This document shows, piece by piece, positions 46,036 through 58,130 of a stretch of DNA of 64,000 bases (its first letter is position 1; the number at the start of each line of letters is the position of its first letter). Under the pieces are notes generated by a model. It ran no database searches and was not told the origin of the DNA. It was given only the letters and a program-made list of their open reading frames with translations. A program made the position numbers and the translations under genes. The stretch comes from Utricularia gibba. Its lineage: Eukaryota > Streptophyta > Magnoliopsida > Lamiales > Lentibulariaceae. The stretch covers positions 124,001 to 188,000 of the forward strand of contig NEEC01000020.1 of assembly GCA_002189035.1 (NCBI GenBank). Direction: 5' to 3'.

Positions 46036-46547
46036 CCCCCTCAAAAGAATGACATCATGCTTAGACCATCCATCTCTCATCATACTTCACGGACATGCTT
46101 GTGCTCATCTTTCAGATATGGGAGGTATCCTTGAGCTCCAACATCACAAAGCACAGTTTTTTTCACCACAGAAGGAAAAAGCAAGGAATTGTAAAGACTT
46201 TAAGTTTATAAGGTTAGTTGCATTACCAGCTTATTGGGCATAATGATTGTGGTTTGCCTAATTCTAGAAGGGTGGCATGGCTTGTTTGTACTACTAATCA
46301 CTTCCCCTTGACTGCTAATCATAAGATGAAATTCCTTACTGCATCTTTTTCTCTTCATTACCAGACATGAATTCACTTAACGTAGAAATTCGGATCTGAA
46401 ATGTGATCAATAACATGTAGAATTTCCCTCACATATCAAAATCTAAAGCAGACAATTCATCAGGAGCTACCAAACAAGCCACTACTTTAGAATGCTTGCT
46501 GCTATACCATGGGATGGGGTCACACCAAAGTGTGAATTCAACCATCA
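46036..46547. other. Convergent spacer between MAP70 and PPR gene
   Basis: About 510 bases, probably two facing 3' UTRs, with a possible extra MAP70 exon beginning near 46118. Nothing else was recognised. Confidence 0.4.
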
Positions 46548-48782
46548 TCAAAGCAACTGCAAAACGGAGTCTTTCCGAAATGCATCCGCCCGAGCCAACT
46601 GATGAGCAAAGCTCCTGCTGGGGAAGATGTTATCTGCTCGCATTCTGTCCACAAACCCGTAGACAGGGGTGTTGGAGTTTATGTATGCATCAAGGAGAAT
46701 TTGATACTGCTTCGCCCCCGTCGCATATCCTGCCTTTTTCATCATCAGGAACATCTTCTCAGCATTGTGGACGTCTCCCTTCTGTGCAAACTTGTCCATG
46801 ACGTATACAATGGAAGAAAAGAAGGGCCTCCCACTTTTCTCCGCAATACACTTCTCAACTACAGAAGCTGCTTTCTCTGTTTCTCCTGCATTCACGTAGA
46901 GCTTCACGAGCGCATCCCGCGCTAGTGGCCCGATTTTGCAGTTCATGCTCGACATTCGCTTCATGAGATCCTTCCCCTTCTCCAGCATCTTGTGATCTGC
47001 ATAAACTCGCAGCATGAAGGCAATGTGTCTTGTAGAAGGTCTGTTTGCTCTTTGCAGCAGTTTCTCGAAAGCTGCTTCTGCATTCTCAACTTTTCTCAGC
47101 CTCCCCCAGGCTTCTATGGCGGCCATGCATTCAGATAGGTGTGGGGAAGGTTCACAGACTCTCCATATCCTCTCCACTTCGTCGTCTCGTCCGAGGATCG
47201 CGTAAATATGAAGCAGCCAACAGCATGCCCAACGATTCTTCACCAGATCATCATCTTCCATCGCCTTCAGCATCTCCTCAGCCTTGTCCTTCAATCCAGA
47301 GACAGCATAATTCTTAGCCAACGAAGCTCGAATTCGACTGTTCGGTTCGAGGCCCTTGGATTTCATTCCCTCAACCAACTCCTCCATCCCGTGTACATCA
47401 TTTGCCTGTCCCTTCCATTTGATGAGAACTTCGTAGGTGAAGAGTGAAGACCGGATGTCTTCCTCCTCCATCAACCGAAGCACATGTGGGATCTTCTTGC
47501 TGTCTGTTCTGCTGTAGAGGTGCAGCATCTTGTTGCAAGAGAAGCATGAAAGAGGGATATGTAACTCCTTCATTCTGCTAAAAACTTCCTCTGATTTCTT
47601 CAAGTTGGTTGCTGAAACACAGCCGGCTAGCAGCGCCTGGAATACGAGCTCACCTCTGAAGGACTGTGGGATACTATGCAGGTATTCCTCGGCCTTATGG
47701 ACACCGCTCATTTTTGCAAGCAAATCGATATGAGATGCATAATATCGCTCCGATAAATCAAGATGTCTTTCAGATCCTAGCCACTCTGATAGCTGAAAAA
47801 AGAAACCAAAGCAACAGTTGAGTAATCTGCATAACATTCACATCATAAGAAAGCTTACGAAGAAGGTGGCATACAAGATACTAGCATTTGAGGTCCATCC
47901 AAAGATGAAAGAAGCTAAGGCAAGCCAGGCATAAAACACAAAAGAGAAAAGGGATTAGATGAAGACCTGCAAGGCCTTTCTGAACAATTTTCTTTTCCTA
48001 AGATGAAACATGGCTGATGAGACTTCGGCTTTGGTCAGTTCATTCCCCTCTTCAAGCCATTTATTCACAACGGCACTCACAGGTAAGGCAGTAGAAGCAA
48101 GGATGGCCTTAAGCATGGATAAAACAGGGAAATCTTTCCGCAATTTTTTTGCCCCACCAACCTCAAACTCATCATCAAAGGCTTCAGGATCAGCAAACAA
48201 TTCCTCAGAAGCATCATCTCCATCGTCATCAGAAAGCTCATGATTTGCTGAGAGCACAGAGCCCTCTGTCTCATCTTCAGAGGTAACCTCCTTGGCCGTA
48301 GCATATTCCAAGTCATTAAATTCCTCCCCGCTGCTCTTGGTTCCTGACTGTGAAGAATAACTACAGGCTTTCCCGAATGAAGTTGAGCTATAAAATCTTG
48401 CAGAGTGTAAAAATCTATTGAATGGTTTTCCTTGCTTTTCAACCAACTCAGCACTGTAATCTTCACTTCCCCCAACATGAGGCTCGCCACAGCAAAGTCG
48501 AACAGCCGAAATGCGTAGTCCATGATTCCTACAGAAAACAAGCTCAGCTCAGGCAATTCAAGCTTTGTGAACACAAAGCCAAAGATTCAAGATTTTCAAT
48601 CCCAACTATCTTCTCATCATTTCCTATTCACACAAGTTACACCCGCAAACCCACACTACAACCAGACGATTACTTAGTAATCACTGAAGTGAGGAATGGA
48701 AGAGGCATATAGAAACCGGAAGCATCGAATAGAATACTTAGCACCTCCGACAACGCGTGAAGAGCCTATGAATCGCCAACAT
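46548..48782 (-). CDS. P-class pentatricopeptide repeat protein, PPR596/At1g80270-like
   Basis: PPR proteins bind organelle RNA, one repeat per base. Exons are 48782-48745, 48528-47967 and 47792-46548, giving 614 residues. The 38-base first exon (MLAIHRLFTRCR) is easy to miss but supplies the only good start: joined to NHGLRISAVRLCC it makes a mitochondrial-type leader rich in Arg and lacking acids. Residues about 70-130 are strongly acidic and Ser-rich (SDDDGDDASEELFADPEAF). The rest is a chain of degenerate 35-residue helix pairs from EEYLHSIPQ to YGFVDRMRADN, about ten by eye. There is no E, DYW or SMR domain. The layout matches the mitochondrial PPR596 group, where a role in intron-containing or edited transcripts is known; the RNA target here is unknown. 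It is divergent from the SR-protein gene. Confidence 0.9.
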
Positions 48783-49226
48783 TTTCCTTAAACCCTGGCG
48801 CGCCAACTCTGAGCTCGTGCGAGAAGCTGAGTGAGAAGTGAGGGTTTATGATTTCTTACCGGATTCCTCCTTTTTCGCAGTTTAGTCAAATTGGGCCCTG
48901 AGCCCACTACAAGCCCAGGAGCATCATGAAAATATCTTCCCCTTGCCGTTGATTTTGGTCCGGCAATTATTCTATTTGCGATCTGACGCTATTGTGCTCG
49001 GAACCCTAGGCGACGGAGACCGAGCCATACGCTCAGCTCGCGATCCATTGTTCTTTGAAGGTGAAGTAAATCTAAAGGCCGTGATTCAACTCCTTAATCC
49101 CTAAATTTGTTGCTTTTTTTTTTTTCTGGAGATGAATTTTTTTGGCTTATATCAATGTTCATTTTGCGAATCTTCTCGTTCTTGAAGGTCGCATTTTTTT
49201 TTTGTTGGGGTTCCTTTCCAGGTGTT
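48783..49226. promoter_or_regulatory. Divergent promoter: PPR gene / RSRC2-like gene
   Basis: A 444-base spacer. GAGGGTTTA (48839-48847) resembles a telo-box. TTGGGCCCTGAGCCCA spans 48891-48906 and GCCCAG 48913-48918. GGAACCCTAGG lies at 49000-49010. The Site II plus telo-box pairing near divergent starts is typical of co-regulated housekeeping genes. No TATA box was seen on either side. Confidence 0.5.
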
Positions 49227-51162
49227 ATGGATTTAGATGGGCAGGAAGTGTTGGACGCAAGGACTGAATTTCGAAGGCCTATGAATGAGGCCTCTGGCAG
49301 GAAGTATAGACGAAGGTCTCCAAGTGGAGGTTCATCTTCTTCGTCACCTGGTGGTTAGTTCTTTTCAGCTCACTTGCTTCCTGTGTGAATTTTCCTATTG
49401 CATAAAAGTGTTTCAAGCTTGTAAATTTGGTTTCATATTCCTAATTTTATCAGTAAAAATTCTTTTTTTTTCACTTTTTTTTTGTGTAGCTTGCATGCTC
49501 TTGTATTGTTTTTGATGTATTGATTGTAAGTAACCGTTCTTTTACTCCTATAGTTTGTCTTGTATGTATTCAGGGTCTCCATCGCGGAAGCACAGCTTGA
49601 GTCCAGTCCCTTCTAAGAAGGATAATCTGAAAAGTTCTGATGATAAGGAAAAGAGAGATGATATCAGGAGTTATGCTGGGCGAAGCAATGAGTCGTGTAG
49701 GCATTCTGATAGGAATTCTCCGAGGGGCTATAATAGGCATGGTGACCATGATAGGCGCGAGAGGCGTGGTGAGGACTATAGCAGGAGCTACCACAAGTCA
49801 TCATCTCGGTTCTGGAGGGATCCTCAGGAGGATTTGGACTGCACGAGGAGTGATAAAGAATACTCTCGTTCAAGGCATCATGTAGGCCATAGAAGCAAGA
49901 ATCGAGACTCGTATGATAGATCAGCCCCCAGTAGGAAGCATGCTGATCTGGAGGACAGAGATATGGATAGGGGAAGAGACAGGCAGAGAGCGGAAAGAAA
50001 TGAAGGGTATGGGAGGTCTGATCACAAAAAAGGAAACCGAGATCACAGGAGTGAACTGTCGCCTGCTAATGCTTTGGAAGAATCGTCCAGAAGAAACTCT
50101 GGTCAGAATCTGAAAGAAGATTCAAGTAAAGGTTCCAAGGAACAGGATGGTGAAAGGTTGGGAAATAAAGAGAAGAGAAGTGAGGATCATGCTGATGATA
50201 TCCCAAGGGCAGGTCAAGAGTCCATAGCTAAGAAATCAAAATTCTCTTCTCCTGATGGCTTAGCTATTGGGAAAGAAGTGAATGGTATGTTCTGTTATGC
50301 ATGCATCATCCTCCTTTGATTCTGGCTCTGATATCCTCTGACTTCCCATCAGCTACTCCAGATCAGGCTTTTGTGACAGATGCTGATATTGATGCAGCGA
50401 AGCTTGCTGCAATGAAGGCAGCAGAATTGGGTACGCTGAAATTTGGTGTAAATAAAACCTTGTGATTCTGAATCTGACAGAATTTTGATTGCTGGAACTC
50501 ACTCACTCTATGGTGAATGGCAGTTAATAGGAATTTAGTTGGTACGGGATACATGTCAGCTGATCAGAAAAAGAAGCTTTTATGGGGCAACAAGAAGAGC
50601 AACACTACTGAAGAGGTATGAACCCACATTCACTTCACTGTGAACCAAGCTTTATTTTTGATGTCATATACATCGTCTTCAATCCAATGATGGCATTTGT
50701 TAGTGTGCTCTTTTATGAATTTGGCATGCACCTCCACATACAGTCTGATGTTTTTTTTGACTCCATCTGGATTCAAAACCCTTTGCATCACTTAGTCTGC
50801 CAGCCGGTGGGATACCACACAGTTCATGGACCGGGATCGACAGGAGAAGTTCAACAAGCTCATGGTAATCCCTCAACCCCCGCTTCTTTCTTTCTGAGAT
50901 TGATAGATAAACTATCTCTGCAAACAACCATTTCCCTTTGTTTCCCTGAATTACATCCCCTTACTGACACTCTTTTAGAGTCTGAGGTTGCATTGGTGCA
51001 TATGGCCAATTGTAGGGCGTGAAGGGGGATGCAAAGGTCGATCTCAAATCAGACAACCCCGAGGTGGAGAAACAACGGGAACAGCTGCAGATGGAGTTAG
51101 AGAAGCAGTACACCGCCGGACTGCGTCGAAGAGATGGTCGAACTGTCGGACTCGGTCTCTAG
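49227..51162 (+). CDS. Arginine/serine-rich coiled-coil protein 2-like (SMAP-domain) SR protein
   Basis: This is a likely nuclear, spliceosome-associated protein. Six exons are in phase: 49227-49353, 49574-50284, 50353-50430, 50524-50615, 50796-50864 and 51016-51162, giving 407 residues. Residues about 45-265 are a low-complexity Arg/Ser/Asp/His region with many RSD, RDR and SRS repeats. The C-terminal third carries the conserved SMAP module: AAMKAAELVNRNLVGTG, QKKKLLWGNKKS, RWDTTQFMDRDRQEKFNKLM, then GVKGDAKVDL and a helical QREQLQMELEKQYTAGLRRRD ending in VGLGL. This arrangement matches RSRC2 of animals and its plant counterparts. I chose the exon-5 acceptor at 50795, because the next AG would drop SAS before RWDT. 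Function in splicing is inferred from the family. Confidence 0.87.
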
Positions 51163-51533
51163 CGCCGCCGCTCTCAGGCCGTTCCCCTGTTTGTAGTGAA
51201 CAAGTAGCTTTCTGGTTGCAGTTTGTGTCATGCAACGGTTGGGATCAGCATAAGTTGGTTCTGGTACATACTGTTGAATCTTGGAGCCTGAATTTCGAGC
51301 CAAATCCAGTAATTAATAACTTAATTATTTGTATTTTTAATTGCAGAAAAAGTATTAACTGGGCCGAATGTTGAAAGACAATCTTAAGGCCCTTTTTTGT
51401 ACGGTTGGGCCTTGATGTTGGCCCATATTTGAAGAGTAGGCTTCAGAGGCGGCATTACCAGTATAACCACTATTTGTTTTTCACATTTAACCTGAGAGAC
51501 GGAGGTGAGCGGAGCTTCTGCAATCTGCGAGCG
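51163..51533. promoter_or_regulatory. RSRC2-like 3' UTR and MPP-alpha promoter
   Basis: Site II-like boxes at 51387-51391 (GGCCC), 51405-51413 (TTGGGCCTT) and 51418-51426 (TTGGCCCAT) lie 110-150 bases before the MPP-alpha ATG. This motif is known from promoters of nuclear genes for mitochondrial proteins, which fits the next gene. Confidence 0.5.
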
Positions 51534-54500
51534 ATGTATAGGTTGGCTGTGTCTCGCGCGAGGGCTCTGAAGGTTTTCACCTGGATTGTTTTTCTACAAT
51601 GCTTGATAACCGTGTTGCGACACGTCAATTTGTCACTCTGATGGATATTTGCGATGGGCTTTTTATTGGATTTGGATCTGATTTTATGGGATGATTTCAA
51701 TGTTTATTTATGTGGGTTTTGTGTTAAGGGCGATGTTCGATTCGTCGATTCCGTGGAATTGGGATTGTATTGATTTTAGAATCTTTTTGTCTGGTTTTCT
51801 TGGTCACTTGGTAGTTTTTTTTTTTTTTTTTTTGTTAAGGAAGAGGGCTTAGTGTTTTTTCTCCTTGGATTGCTACGGTCGCACTTGCCATGTGGTGTGA
51901 GTCGTCTAGATTATATGAAATATGCGGTTTTTAGAGTTCTAACCAATATGGTGTTATAACGAGCAGACGCCTAGTGATTATTTGAATGCGGCTTCTGAAC
52001 CATCGATTTCTATCCAACTCTCTATCTTTTCCATTCTTCTAAGAGTACAGATTATAAAAATGATCAGGCTGATTTTTATAAGTATAACTTTGTCACTTGT
52101 GTATTTTAATTTTTGTATGCAGAGCCAAGATGGTTTCAGGACATTGACTAGGTTTGCTAGTACTACAGCTGTGGGGAGCAAGTTGTCATCTCCAGGATTG
52201 TTTGGTTGGCTGACAGGGGAGAATTTATCATCGGTTCCTCCACTAGACTTCCCTCTTAAGGATGTTGTCCTTCCTCCTCCATTGCCTGACTATGTTGAAC
52301 CTGGAAAGACGAAGATAACCACACTTTCTAACGGTTTTAGAATAGCATCTGAGTCATCAGAGGTAGGTGACAATTTAGTAATTTTGATTAAAAAAGGCAC
52401 GGTTATCTTTTGGTCGAACAGGATTTTGATTTATTAAGCTATCTGATCAGAACCCTGCAGCATCAATTGGTTTATATGTTGACTGCGGTCCAATCTATGA
52501 GACCCCGGAGACATATGGGGTCACCCATCTCTTGGAGCGCATGGCTTTCAAGAGTACCACTAATAGGAGCCACTTGCGTACTGTACGTGAAGTTGAGGCA
52601 GTTGGTGGCAATGTGACGGCATCAATCACACGAGAGCATATTAGTTACTCCTATGATGCATTGAAGACCTATGTTCCTCAAATGGTTGAACTTCTTATTG
52701 ACTCTGTGAGGAACCCAGCTTTTCTGGATTGGGAAGTTAATGAGCAGGTGTATTTTTTTTTCTCTTGACATGGATTGATTTCATGTTATATTCATAATTT
52801 GACTTGCAAGTAAAATATTTTCAGATAAGTAAGCTGAAAGCTGACGTAAGTGAATCTGCCAAGAACCCTCAGCACCTTCTTTTGGAGGCTATTCATTCAA
52901 CGGGGTATTCTGGACCTTATGCTAATTCTCTTGTAGCTTTAGAATCAGCAATTGGAAATTTGAATAGCTCTGTATTGGAAGATTTCGTCTATGTGAGTTT
53001 TACCTATCTGAAATCTTTTATTTAAGAACTGGTGGTTCATTCAGACTCTTCTCATTTAACTTACTCTTGACGTCCTTGTGGTTCAGGAACACTATACTGC
53101 TCCTAGAATGGTCCTTGCTGCATCCGGTATTGACCATGAGAAACTTTTGGAATATGCAGAGCCACTAATCTCGGATCTTCCAAAAGTTCCTGTTCCACCA
53201 GAGCCAAAACCCATTTATACTGGAGGTGACTTTCGTCGTCAAGGTGATTCAGGGGTATGCATATTTGCTAACTTCGAGTAGTTGGTCATTTTGTATTCTT
53301 TGATTTGAAAACTTGGTAAATGCTTCAATTTTTCCTCAGGTGACACACTTCGCCCTTGCCTTTGAACTTCCTGGTGGGTGGATGAAGGAAAAGGATGCTA
53401 TTGTGTTAACTGTTCTTCAGGTGTTTGTATTTATCCAAATCTTTTTTCTAAATCATTTAATTCCATCCCCATGATTTTCTTGTAAAATAGTAATCTGGCA
53501 CTTTATTAAAAAGATCTTATCATGTATGTTTTCAATTGTTTGGATTCAATAGATGCTGATGGGTGGAGGAGGATCTTTCTCGGCTGGTGGTCCTGGAAAA
53601 GGAATGTACTCAAGACTGTGTAAGTGGAGACCCATCAACTTCTTGTTCTCGGAAATGGACTCTGACATTTGGATTGTTAGCCCGGAGTCTGAAATCTTCT
53701 TCTCAAATTCACTCGTCCCTATTCTGTTTTCAATTCATACCTTTATTCTAAGGAAAGTAAAATCTCTACTAATTTTTGCAGATCTTCGTGTTTTGAATGA
53801 GCATCCTCAGATTCAGTCGTTCACTGCTTTCAACAGCATTTACAATCACACTGGGTTGTTTGGTATTCAAGCTTCCACGGTAAGGAAACCTTTTAGATAC
53901 CTTTTTGTTTGAACTGTGTAGGAGATAGAGTTTACACTGGGTGAGTCAAACTTCCTTGAACGAGAATTTGTAAAAGCTTAGGCTTGGATCTCAACCAATG
54001 TTTTTTTTTTTTTTTTATGTGGTTCTTGCAGTTGTCTTTTGCATGATCCGTTTATTGTGATCTTCCTCTGAGCTTGTTCTTTGAGATGGTGATTGGTGAT
54101 GGGATATTTTCTAATTTATTGAAAGTATAATGAAATTTGAGGATTATGAGAAGGCGTTTTCTAATCACCTGTGCAAACAAGATGCCTCGCTGGCCATTTT
54201 TTATGCTGTCCTTGGTTTTAGACATTGTGAAAGCCTAAAAACTGGGAGGGGCTTTTTTTTTTTTGTCTTGTGGAATACAGGGGTCTGATTTTGCGGCAAA
54301 TGCCATTGATATAGCGGTGAAAGAGCTCCTTGCTGTCGCAACTCCAGGACAAGGTTCTTAAATTTTAACCATTAGCTTATATCTAGTTTTTATCTCCCAA
54401 GCTTCCTGTCGAGTGATATAATTTGCTGAAGCTACTCGGCCTACTTTTTCATTTGCAGTTGATCAGGTTCAGCTGAGTCGTGCAAAGCAGTCGACGAAGT

Positions 54501-54990
54501 CTGCAATTTTGATGAACCTAGAATCCAGAGTACGTGTACAAGTCTTTCACACCTAATGTATGAAGGTGCATACTCATTCAGTACATTTTTTGGTATCCTT
54601 GCAGATGATTGCTTCCGAAGACATTGGAAAGCAAATACTGACGTATGGAGAGAGGTGAGCGCATTTTTATTTCAAGGTTATCGAGTATTTCCCTTTTATT
54701 ATCCAGTTAGCAGGTCATTGGTATGCGAATACATCTGCTTCCTCTGTGTCCAGGAAACCTGTGGAGCATTTTCTAAAGGCAATTGACGAAATTACAGCTC
54801 AAGACATTTACAAAACGGCACAAAAGCTAATATCATCACCTCTAACGATGGCATCATATGGGGATGGTAATAACTCCAAGCAGTTGCGTAACCACTACTT
54901 GTTGCAAAGTGTTTTATGATTATTTTTGTTTGGACAGTGCTTCATCTTCCAAGCTATGCTGATATCAGCAGCAGGTTCCCTTCAAAATGA
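51534..54990 (+). CDS. MPPA: Mitochondrial-processing peptidase subunit alpha (MPP-alpha)
   Basis: In plants MPP is part of the cytochrome bc1 complex; the alpha subunit binds presequences while beta cuts them. Thirteen exons are in phase: 51534-51572, 52123-52362, 52451-52747, 52825-52992, 53087-53254, 53340-53420, 53553-53619, 53782-53879, 54281-54353, 54459-54529, 54605-54654, 54754-54866 and 54938-54990, giving 505 residues. A tiny first exon (MYRLAVSRARALK) starts an Arg-rich mitochondrial leader. The M16 fold shows VTHLLERMAFKST, where the HxxEH of the catalytic subunit is degenerate, as expected for alpha. The glycine-rich substrate loop MLMGGGGSFSAGGPGKGMYSRL is complete, and GERKPVEHFLKAI lies near the C-terminus. 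No frame error was found. The second intron is 550 bases and holds a T run at 51815-51833. Confidence 0.95.
51815..51833 (+). repeat. Poly(T) tract in the first MPP-alpha intron
   Basis: A run of 19 T. It is a simple repeat with no flanking element visible. Confidence 0.75.
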
Positions 54991-56036
54991 ACGCCTACAC
55001 CCCTTTTGACCAACCGGAAGCTTCGCTCCGTAAAGCCCCCTTCTTTTGATGTTTTGTGTTACATGGAAATAAGTGGTGCATTGGATACTAAACCAAAGCG
55101 TAAGTTAGCGTTGGATTTTCCATCCCTGTTCAGTGTATGCTTCTGAAGTCAGCATTCTTGTTTCTTCTGTGCAAACAGTTGAAATCTGACTCTGAAAAAT
55201 CTTACTTGCTGTTTATCATAATCTTGGAATGCAACTTGCGCAGCTTTAGTGAAGCCGTTGCTTCCCCACTGTCTTCAGTTACCACCCTTCATTCATAAAT
55301 GGCATTGAACTACGTAACTTGAAAAACCGTATTCATTTATTCTCCTTGCTTTAAGTTTTCAAGGGATCATTACAGGGCCTCGAGGGCACGGCACAAGATC
55401 GACAAAAAGGATATTTCTGCTGCTTGTAGAAACACTATCCACAAAATTCACCCTCGGGGAGCATCATCAAGTAATCAGCTTGGTGGTCACCGTGTTTCGT
55501 TGTAGGCCTGTCATCTTTATGACTTTGACCCCAAGAATGCGTCTCCACCAAGCGTTTTCCTGATTATTTACACAAGTTGACACAGGTTAAGGACATGAAT
55601 TCAAGAATGCATCCCTTTAGCTTGAGTAGACCCGGGAAGTTGCGACTCGGCTTGTTTGTGTCGAAGCCTATGCGGATACGTTCTGAAGCCAGACCACATT
55701 TGCGAATGGCGATCTTGTTTTCAGGGTGCCACAAGTAGCAATACTGTTGCCATCAAAGGCAGGAGAGCCCAGCTGTTGTAGGTAATGGCATTGACAGAGG
55801 CTGCAAGAAGGTACATTGCTGAGTAACATAGAAGCAAATACAGTTTGAGGCTGTGTATAACCACATGATCATAAAACAGAGATGCACATGGAGATTCTAC
55901 CATTTCGGAACAATTTTTTTTAAAAAAAAATTACACGACTCTCTAATCAAACGATGTTGAATGATACGGATGACAGGACTGTTGATCAAGTACAGCACAT
56001 GATTCACAGAGAGCAAAAGTCATTGCAAGGGAGAAT
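54991..56036. other. Convergent gap between MPP-alpha and the His/Pro-rich membrane protein gene
   Basis: A 1.05-kb gap that should contain two 3' UTRs. 55370-55760 is GC-balanced and could hold a non-coding RNA or an unrecognised exon, but reading all frames gave nothing I could assign. Confidence 0.35.
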
Positions 56037-58130
56037 TTACTCACATGAGGACGGTAATTGTGATACTCCTGGTGCGGGAACGAGACGTCTTGCATGTTCA
56101 TCACCAGTAGACAGGGAATGACCACTAGCGTGCACAGGGATTTGTGGACTGGCTGCCGGAGCCGGAGAGAGACTGGGGGCTAGATGCTTTTTTCTATTCA
56201 GGTATGATGAGGAAGCAGATGGTGCAAGGTGAGGATCTGTGTTGTGATTACCTGGAGGCCTACTTTTACCTCCATGATGACAGGCTTGAGGAGGTGGTGC
56301 TTCATTCCTTGTGTACGCCGGTGACAAGTGTTGGCCTTGCCGGTGTATATGTCCTCCATGTGAAGGTAAAGGTGCAAAACTAGGAGTGTGACTTGAATCA
56401 TGATGATGGTAGTGGTTGTGATTGTGCTCGTGGTGGTGGTGGTTTTTTGATGCAGAAGGAGAGGAAGGGGATGGTGATGGTGCACCACCATCTCGTCCCA
56501 GAATAGATGACAGGCTGATTTGCTTAACCCGCCCAAATACAGTGTTGTTCAGACCAAGATTCTTCGAGTGAGAATCAGTTATGGTTTGAGCTAACTGCTT
56601 TAGCCTTGACTGAGAAGGATTAATACCCACTGCCAAGAGAACTTCAGAAATGACCTTCGTAGGTGGAGCAACAGTTGAGCCTTTCTGATTGGTAAGGCTA
56701 ATGTACAAATTCTGCAAACCAAGAAAGGAATTGGCATTAAGGAATTTTCCCATCAAAAGGTGCGCTACAAGACACAAAAGAAAAGGAACCACGTACTTCA
56801 TAAGAAGCAAGATGCAAGCCCCTTCTCAGCTGGTTGCTGAGTTGATCAAAGTTTCCCAGTATCTCATCAATGGAGAAGTTCAATGTGAAGTTGAATAAGA
56901 TCTGAACACTCTGCAACAGGAAGGCCTTCTGTACAGGACTAACTGTAAGCCCACCTTTGAACTTTAAAACCTCAAAGGAAAATGGATCCCCAAACAATGA
57001 TGCAGTCAAATGAAGTGATGACTGTTGAGTAACCAAAGACATGAAAGACGAACGAATTAAACTTCGAGTAGTCGAATCCGCCTTAACAGCAAAGACGACT
57101 GCAGTCAAGTTTGGTCCAGAAAAGGAATGTAATGATAGTATTTGTACCTACATTCAATAAAAGAGGTCACTTAACATCAAGAGAGAGCAAAGAAAACCTC
57201 CTGATTGCATAAAAAAACAAGAAAAAGTGAAATAACAAAGTGAGTTGAAAAATTTTACTTCGGTTGAGGAGAAGCTAATCTCATTAAAAATATCTTCTTG
57301 AAGCTTTGATTTCTGTTCCTCAAGGTAAAAAACCGGTTTCCTCAGCAGGAAGCGCGCCACTATATCATAACCTGAGAAACAATTTCCAAACAACTGAGCC
57401 CAAATGTCCAAATTAACATGTGCTCCAGATCACCAATACTGATATTCTTTCAATTTGCACACAAAAACTAAAAATCTTCGCATGACGATAGGTTAGCCAG
57501 TCCAGAAAAGCCGGATACCATCAACTAGCAAGAACATTCAGTAGCAGAACAGAAAACTTGCGATTAGAAGATTTCTCTCTGGGTGATACTCAGAAACACA
57601 ATCACTAATCAAATCTAAATTGTGGTGAAAAAGAAATAGGAAAGTCTCCCGCAATGGCAAGACATGTGAAAGAGTGGGATTGGATCAAAACAGAGCCACA
57701 CCAACAAACTACCACATCCCAGAAAACCAAATTTTGGAATGCACAAACATTAGAGACTTCTGCCGCCAAAGTAAAAAAAAGCAGACAAAGCATGCAGATC
57801 TATTTGCAGCAACCTGCCGACAATTCAAATGTTGCAATAACCGTCCCACAGTAGACCGAGAAAACGAAAACCCACATACGGAAATACATTAACAACCTTC
57901 ATACTCCAGATCCATAGCTTTCCGATCCCCAAAGTGGAAAAACGGCAACCAGAAAACGGCAGACAAAAACATTCCGCACCCAAGAACCAACACAAGGGCA
58001 CATCTGCAATTCACCCACTTTCCAATCCTTGCCCAGCTGACGCAGCATCCACCACCCACTCCTGCACGAGTATTCCACTCCCGCACATCCGCTGCACTGG
58101 GCAAGGCCTGCTCCCCTCCGGCTTCCCCAT
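56037..58130 (-). CDS. Plant-specific membrane protein with His/Pro-rich tail (DUF7036-like), one apparent frameshift
   Basis: Function unknown. Exons are 58130-57897, 57371-57259, 57147-56797 and 56711-56037, for about 457 residues after restoring one base. The ATG at 58130 reads MGKPEG and then must gain one G in the run 58113-58116 (CCCC on the plus strand) to reach EQALPSAADVREWNTRA; exon-1 length confirms the missing base. A single transmembrane segment (CALVLVLGCGMFLSAVFWL) lies near residue 45-65 with a basic side before it, so the large C-terminal part is probably lumenal or extracellular. Two related alpha/beta regions follow (DIVARFLLRKPVFYLEEQK; VVFAVKADSTTRSLIRSSF). The tail holds SPSPSS, a His cluster (HHHHEHNHNHYHHH, plus-strand 56398-56452) and Pro/Ser-rich blocks. 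The layout resembles plant DUF7036 or 'hydroxyproline-rich' proteins. A GTGAGT at 56042-56047 could extend the gene by another exon. Confidence 0.72.

Noticed and set aside
54991-56036. C/D-box-like snoRNA in the gap after MPP-alpha
   Set aside because: TGATGA- and CTGA-like words occur but without correct spacing or a terminal stem that I could verify.
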